Source: JAFARZ01 sp035651595 (GTDB lineage: Bacteria > Actinomycetota > Actinomycetes > Streptosporangiales > Streptosporangiaceae). Taken from it: 17,526 nucleotides of DNA. The stretch lies in NCBI GenBank assembly GCA_035651595.1, contig DASRFJ010000205.1:1-17526 (forward strand). Direction: 5' to 3'. Positions within the stretch are counted from its first letter, which is position 1. Every line of letters starts with the position of its first letter. The position numbers and the translations under genes are program-made. Positions 15,657 through 17,526 of the stretch are shown here, in pieces. The notes beneath the pieces were generated by a model. The model was given only the letters and a program-made list of their open reading frames with translations. It had not been told where the DNA came from and did no database searches.

Positions 15657-16501
15657 GTGTAGGTGTCTTTAGGTACAGACGTGTACTGCGTCACCGGGTG
15701 CCCCAGCACGCTGGCCCCGCCGTCCAGCAGGTGCACGCCGCCGGTGACGTAAGAGGCCCGCTCGCTGGCCAGGAAGGCGGCCACCGCCGCGAACTCATCG
15801 GGCCGCCCGATGCGGCCGACCGCGCTGTGCTCGCCGATGGCCCGCAGCGGAGCCTCGATGTCCCCGTTTCCGGCCAGCCTCGCCGCCGCGCGCTCCACCA
15901 TCTCGGTCCGGGTGGCCCCGGGGGCCAGCACGTTGACGGTGATGCCGTCCCGGCCCACCTCGGCGGCCAGGGACTGCGCGAACCGCGCCAGGCCGGCCCG
16001 CGCCGCGCCGGACAGCACGAGCGTGGCCATGGGGACGACGGCCGTCTCCGATGCCACGAAAAGCATCCGGCCCCAGCGGGCGGCCCGCATGTGCGGCAGT
16101 GCGGCCAAGGCCAGGTTGACCGCGGGCAGGAACGACTCGTCGAAGGCGGCCTGATAGTCCGTCAGCGAGAAGTGCGAAGCCGCGCCGACCGGCGGACTGC
16201 CGCCGCTGACCGCGAGGATGTGCAGCGCACCGAAGCGCGCGGCCACCTCCTCGACCCAGTGCCGGGCCGCCGCCCGGTCGGTGATGTCGACGCAGGTGGC
16301 CGCCACCTTGCCGCGCGCTTTGACGGCTTTGGCGGCTTTGGCGGCTTTGACGGCCCGCTCGGCGGCGGCGAGCCGGCCGTGATCACGTGCGCCGATCGCG
16401 ACGTGCGCGCCCTCGGCCGCCAGTTCCTTCGCCATGGCCAGGCCCAGTCCGCTCGAACCGCCGGCGACCAGTGCGACCTTGTTCTCAAGCCCCAGGTCCA
16501 C
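15653..16501 (-). CDS. SDR-family oxidoreductase lacking the canonical YxxxK
   Basis: A 282-residue Rossmann-fold SDR related to FabG-like reductases. The nucleotide loop is AGGSSGLG at 13-20 (normally TGxxxGxG). The structural NNAG is replaced by VSGG at 98-101, and VTVN/PG is conserved as GITVNVLAPGATRTEM. Counting from the catalytic-serine candidate S151 (VASETA), the Tyr position falls on S164 and the Lys position on R168 in LVLSGAARAGL, so normal dehydrogenase chemistry is doubtful; a related SDR branch shows the same LS..xR pattern. GTG 16501 is chosen because GGGAGG lies four bases upstream; the frame stays open to 16684, but that part is out-of-frame sulfotransferase sequence. The start overlaps the sulfotransferase by 17 bp and the end overlaps the methyltransferase by ATGA. 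Confidence 0.87.
   Translation of the reverse strand: MDLGLENKVALVAGGSSGLGLAMAKELAAEGAHVAIGARDHGRLAAAERAVKAAKAAKAVKARGKVAATCVDITDRAAARHWVEEVAARFGALHILAVSGGSPPVGAASHFSLTDYQAAFDESFLPAVNLALAALPHMRAARWGRMLFVASETAVVPMATLVLSGAARAGLARFAQSLAAEVGRDGITVNVLAPGATRTEMVERAAARLAGNGDIEAPLRAIGEHSAVGRIGRPDEFAAVAAFLASERASYVTGGVHLLDGGASVLGHPVTQYTSVPKDTYT
16318..16353. repeat. Four tandem 9-bp units inside the SDR gene
   Basis: Four consecutive units of the form CTTTG(A/G)CGG lie at 16318-16353 (boundaries 16326, 16335, 16344). On the coding strand they encode the basic AVKAAKAAKAVKA helix at residues 50-62 of the SDR. Units gain or lose nine bases, so the reading frame is unaffected by changes in number. Confidence 0.85.
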
Positions 16502-17429
16502 TGGACCTCCCTGCCCGTGCGTAGCGGTAGCCATAGCGCCAGAACAGCGGCCACGACAGCGTCGCCGCGGCGAGTTTGGCCGACGTCGGCAGGCTGGCCT
16601 TCCAGGAGTCATCCGCGTCCCTGATGACCGTGGCGCCGCTGCGGAGCCGGTCCGGGTTGCCGGTGACCGTGTGGTTGACGCCAAGCTCGATCACCCGGCC
16701 ATGTAGCGGGATCACGCTCGATTCGGCCCCGCAGAGCCGGAGTATGGCGGCCAGCGTGGCGGCCGGGTCCGTGATGAACTCCTCGTAGCGCACGGTCAGC
16801 GACCGCTTCGGATGACGCCGGGTGAGGGCCCCGGCGGCCAGGTTGAAGCCGTACCAGTATGCGGTGCTCATGCTCGACGACATCGTGTACGCGTAGTCCT
16901 TCGGCCGGTGCCAGGAGCCGGCCACCGCCCGCGGGTCGCGCACCAGGTGAACGTAATAGGGCTCGATGCCCGCGAGATGGGGGAGCAGCGCCGATTCGCC
17001 CGGGATCTTGTTGGTGTCCACGAGCACGGACGCGCCCGTCCGTTCCGCGACAGCGTGGTAGACCCGCTGCATGAGTTCGGCGTGTTCGCGGATTCCGTCG
17101 CAGTACAGCCCGCGGCGCAGCACCCGCCAGGTATGCCGCGTCCTGACGTAGGCGCGCTGCCGGGCGAGGATCACGTCGGCATAGGCCTCCGCCGAGGTCC
17201 CGGCCGGCCGCCCGAGCGGAAGGATCCCCGACCAGATCGCGCACTCGGGTAGCGGGCGGCCGCAGCCGCACAGGTTGTTCGCGCCCCGGCCCGCGGCGTT
17301 CTTCCACAGGAAGTGAAGTTCTCCTACGTGGAAGAACCCCGGTAGCTCGTTGAGTACATTGCCGACGATCGTGCTGCCGTTGCGACACCAGCCGGTGATG
17401 CACAGGACCTTGAGCGGTGGTTCTGTCAT
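16485..17429 (-). CDS. PAPS-dependent sulfotransferase
   Basis: A 314-residue soluble sulfotransferase that would move sulfate from PAPS to a hydroxyl or amine of a small molecule. The 5'-phosphosulfate loop is TGWCRNGSTI at 12-21, the variant of the usual R-S-G-T-S/T. The 3'-phosphate region is HLVRDPRAVAGSW at 161-173 with R164 and S172. A cysteine-rich CGCGRPLPEC at 54-63 is common in this bacterial subfamily. It starts at ATG 17429; GGGAGG lies 16 bases upstream, farther than ideal, and no in-frame alternative fits better. It is the first gene of the encapsulin operon and overlaps the SDR by 17 bp. Sulfotransferases are, as I recall, a recurrent companion of Family 3 encapsulins. The upstream 97 bp to the window edge show only a 5-bp palindrome, TGTCCAGCGGACA at 17489-17501. 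Confidence 0.92.
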   Translation of the reverse strand: MTEPPLKVLCITGWCRNGSTIVGNVLNELPGFFHVGELHFLWKNAAGRGANNLCGCGRPLPECAIWSGILPLGRPAGTSAEAYADVILARQRAYVRTRHTWRVLRRGLYCDGIREHAELMQRVYHAVAERTGASVLVDTNKIPGESALLPHLAGIEPYYVHLVRDPRAVAGSWHRPKDYAYTMSSSMSTAYWYGFNLAAGALTRRHPKRSLTVRYEEFITDPAATLAAILRLCGAESSVIPLHGRVIELGVNHTVTGNPDRLRSGATVIRDADDSWKASLPTSAKLAAATLSWPLFWRYGYRYARAGRSSGPGA

Positions 17430-17526
17430 GGCGACGGGCCAAGCACCTCCCTTACCGGCAGTCCCGCCCGCAGCCTAAGAAGTAGTCCTGTCCAGCGGAC
17501 ATGCCCCGCGGCTAGTGAAAATGCCG

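Noticed and set aside
16502..16684. Upstream extension of the SDR frame as far as 16684
   Set aside because: The extra residues are out-of-frame sulfotransferase sequence, and GGGAGG four bases before GTG 16501 decides the start.
1..17526. CRISPR arrays, insertion sequences, tRNA or rRNA genes
   Set aside because: No regularly spaced repeats, transposase motifs, terminal inverted repeats with target duplications, or cloverleaf-like tRNA sequence were noticed by eye.

Overview
High-GC DNA (about 70% in most genes) with GTG/TTG starts, short ATGA stop/start overlaps, a PF04672-type methyltransferase, a PucR-type regulator and a CYP105-like P450 points to an actinomycete. The genus cannot be read from the window. 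The content is that of an accessory, specialised-metabolite locus. All family assignments were made by eye from translated motifs; no search was run.

Layout. (1) 1-1789, minus strand: a partial short-chain dehydrogenase cut by the window edge, a small HEAT-repeat protein and a STAS anti-sigma-antagonist-like protein, which look like general background genes. (2) 1925-2647, plus: an unusually low-GC SAM methyltransferase, followed by a perfect 21-bp hairpin at 2697-2743. (3) 2876-5587: an MFS exporter (plus) facing a ferredoxin and cytochrome P450 pair (minus). The ferredoxin frame has no stop of its own and runs about 450 bp antisense into the exporter. (4) 5778-6587, plus: a PF04672-like methyltransferase, ending tail to tail with (5).

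(5) 6577-11347, minus: a three-gene, ATGA-coupled unit of a LanB-like protein (lantibiotic dehydratase N-terminal domain only), an AMP-forming acyl ligase and a SAM methyltransferase. (6) 11435-13937, plus: a PucR-type regulator and a DegT/DnrJ/EryC1/StrS aminotransferase, divergent from (5) across a short AT-rich control region carrying a 10-bp inverted repeat and a good promoter. (7) 13927-17429, minus: a tightly overlapping four-gene unit of sulfotransferase, dehydrogenase-like SDR, SAM methyltransferase and an HK97-fold shell protein that I read as an encapsulin, probably of the 'natural product' (Family 3) type.

The central interpretation is that regions 5 to 7, and possibly the P450/ferredoxin/exporter of region 3, form a biosynthetic gene cluster in which a protein nanocompartment is co-translated with sulfotransferase, SDR and methyltransferase enzymes. 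An acid would be activated by the ligase, aminated by the DegT enzyme, perhaps conjugated to an amino acid by the LanB-like protein, then methylated and sulfated. The order of steps and the product are inference. No RiPP precursor peptide, PKS or NRPS gene is visible in the window.
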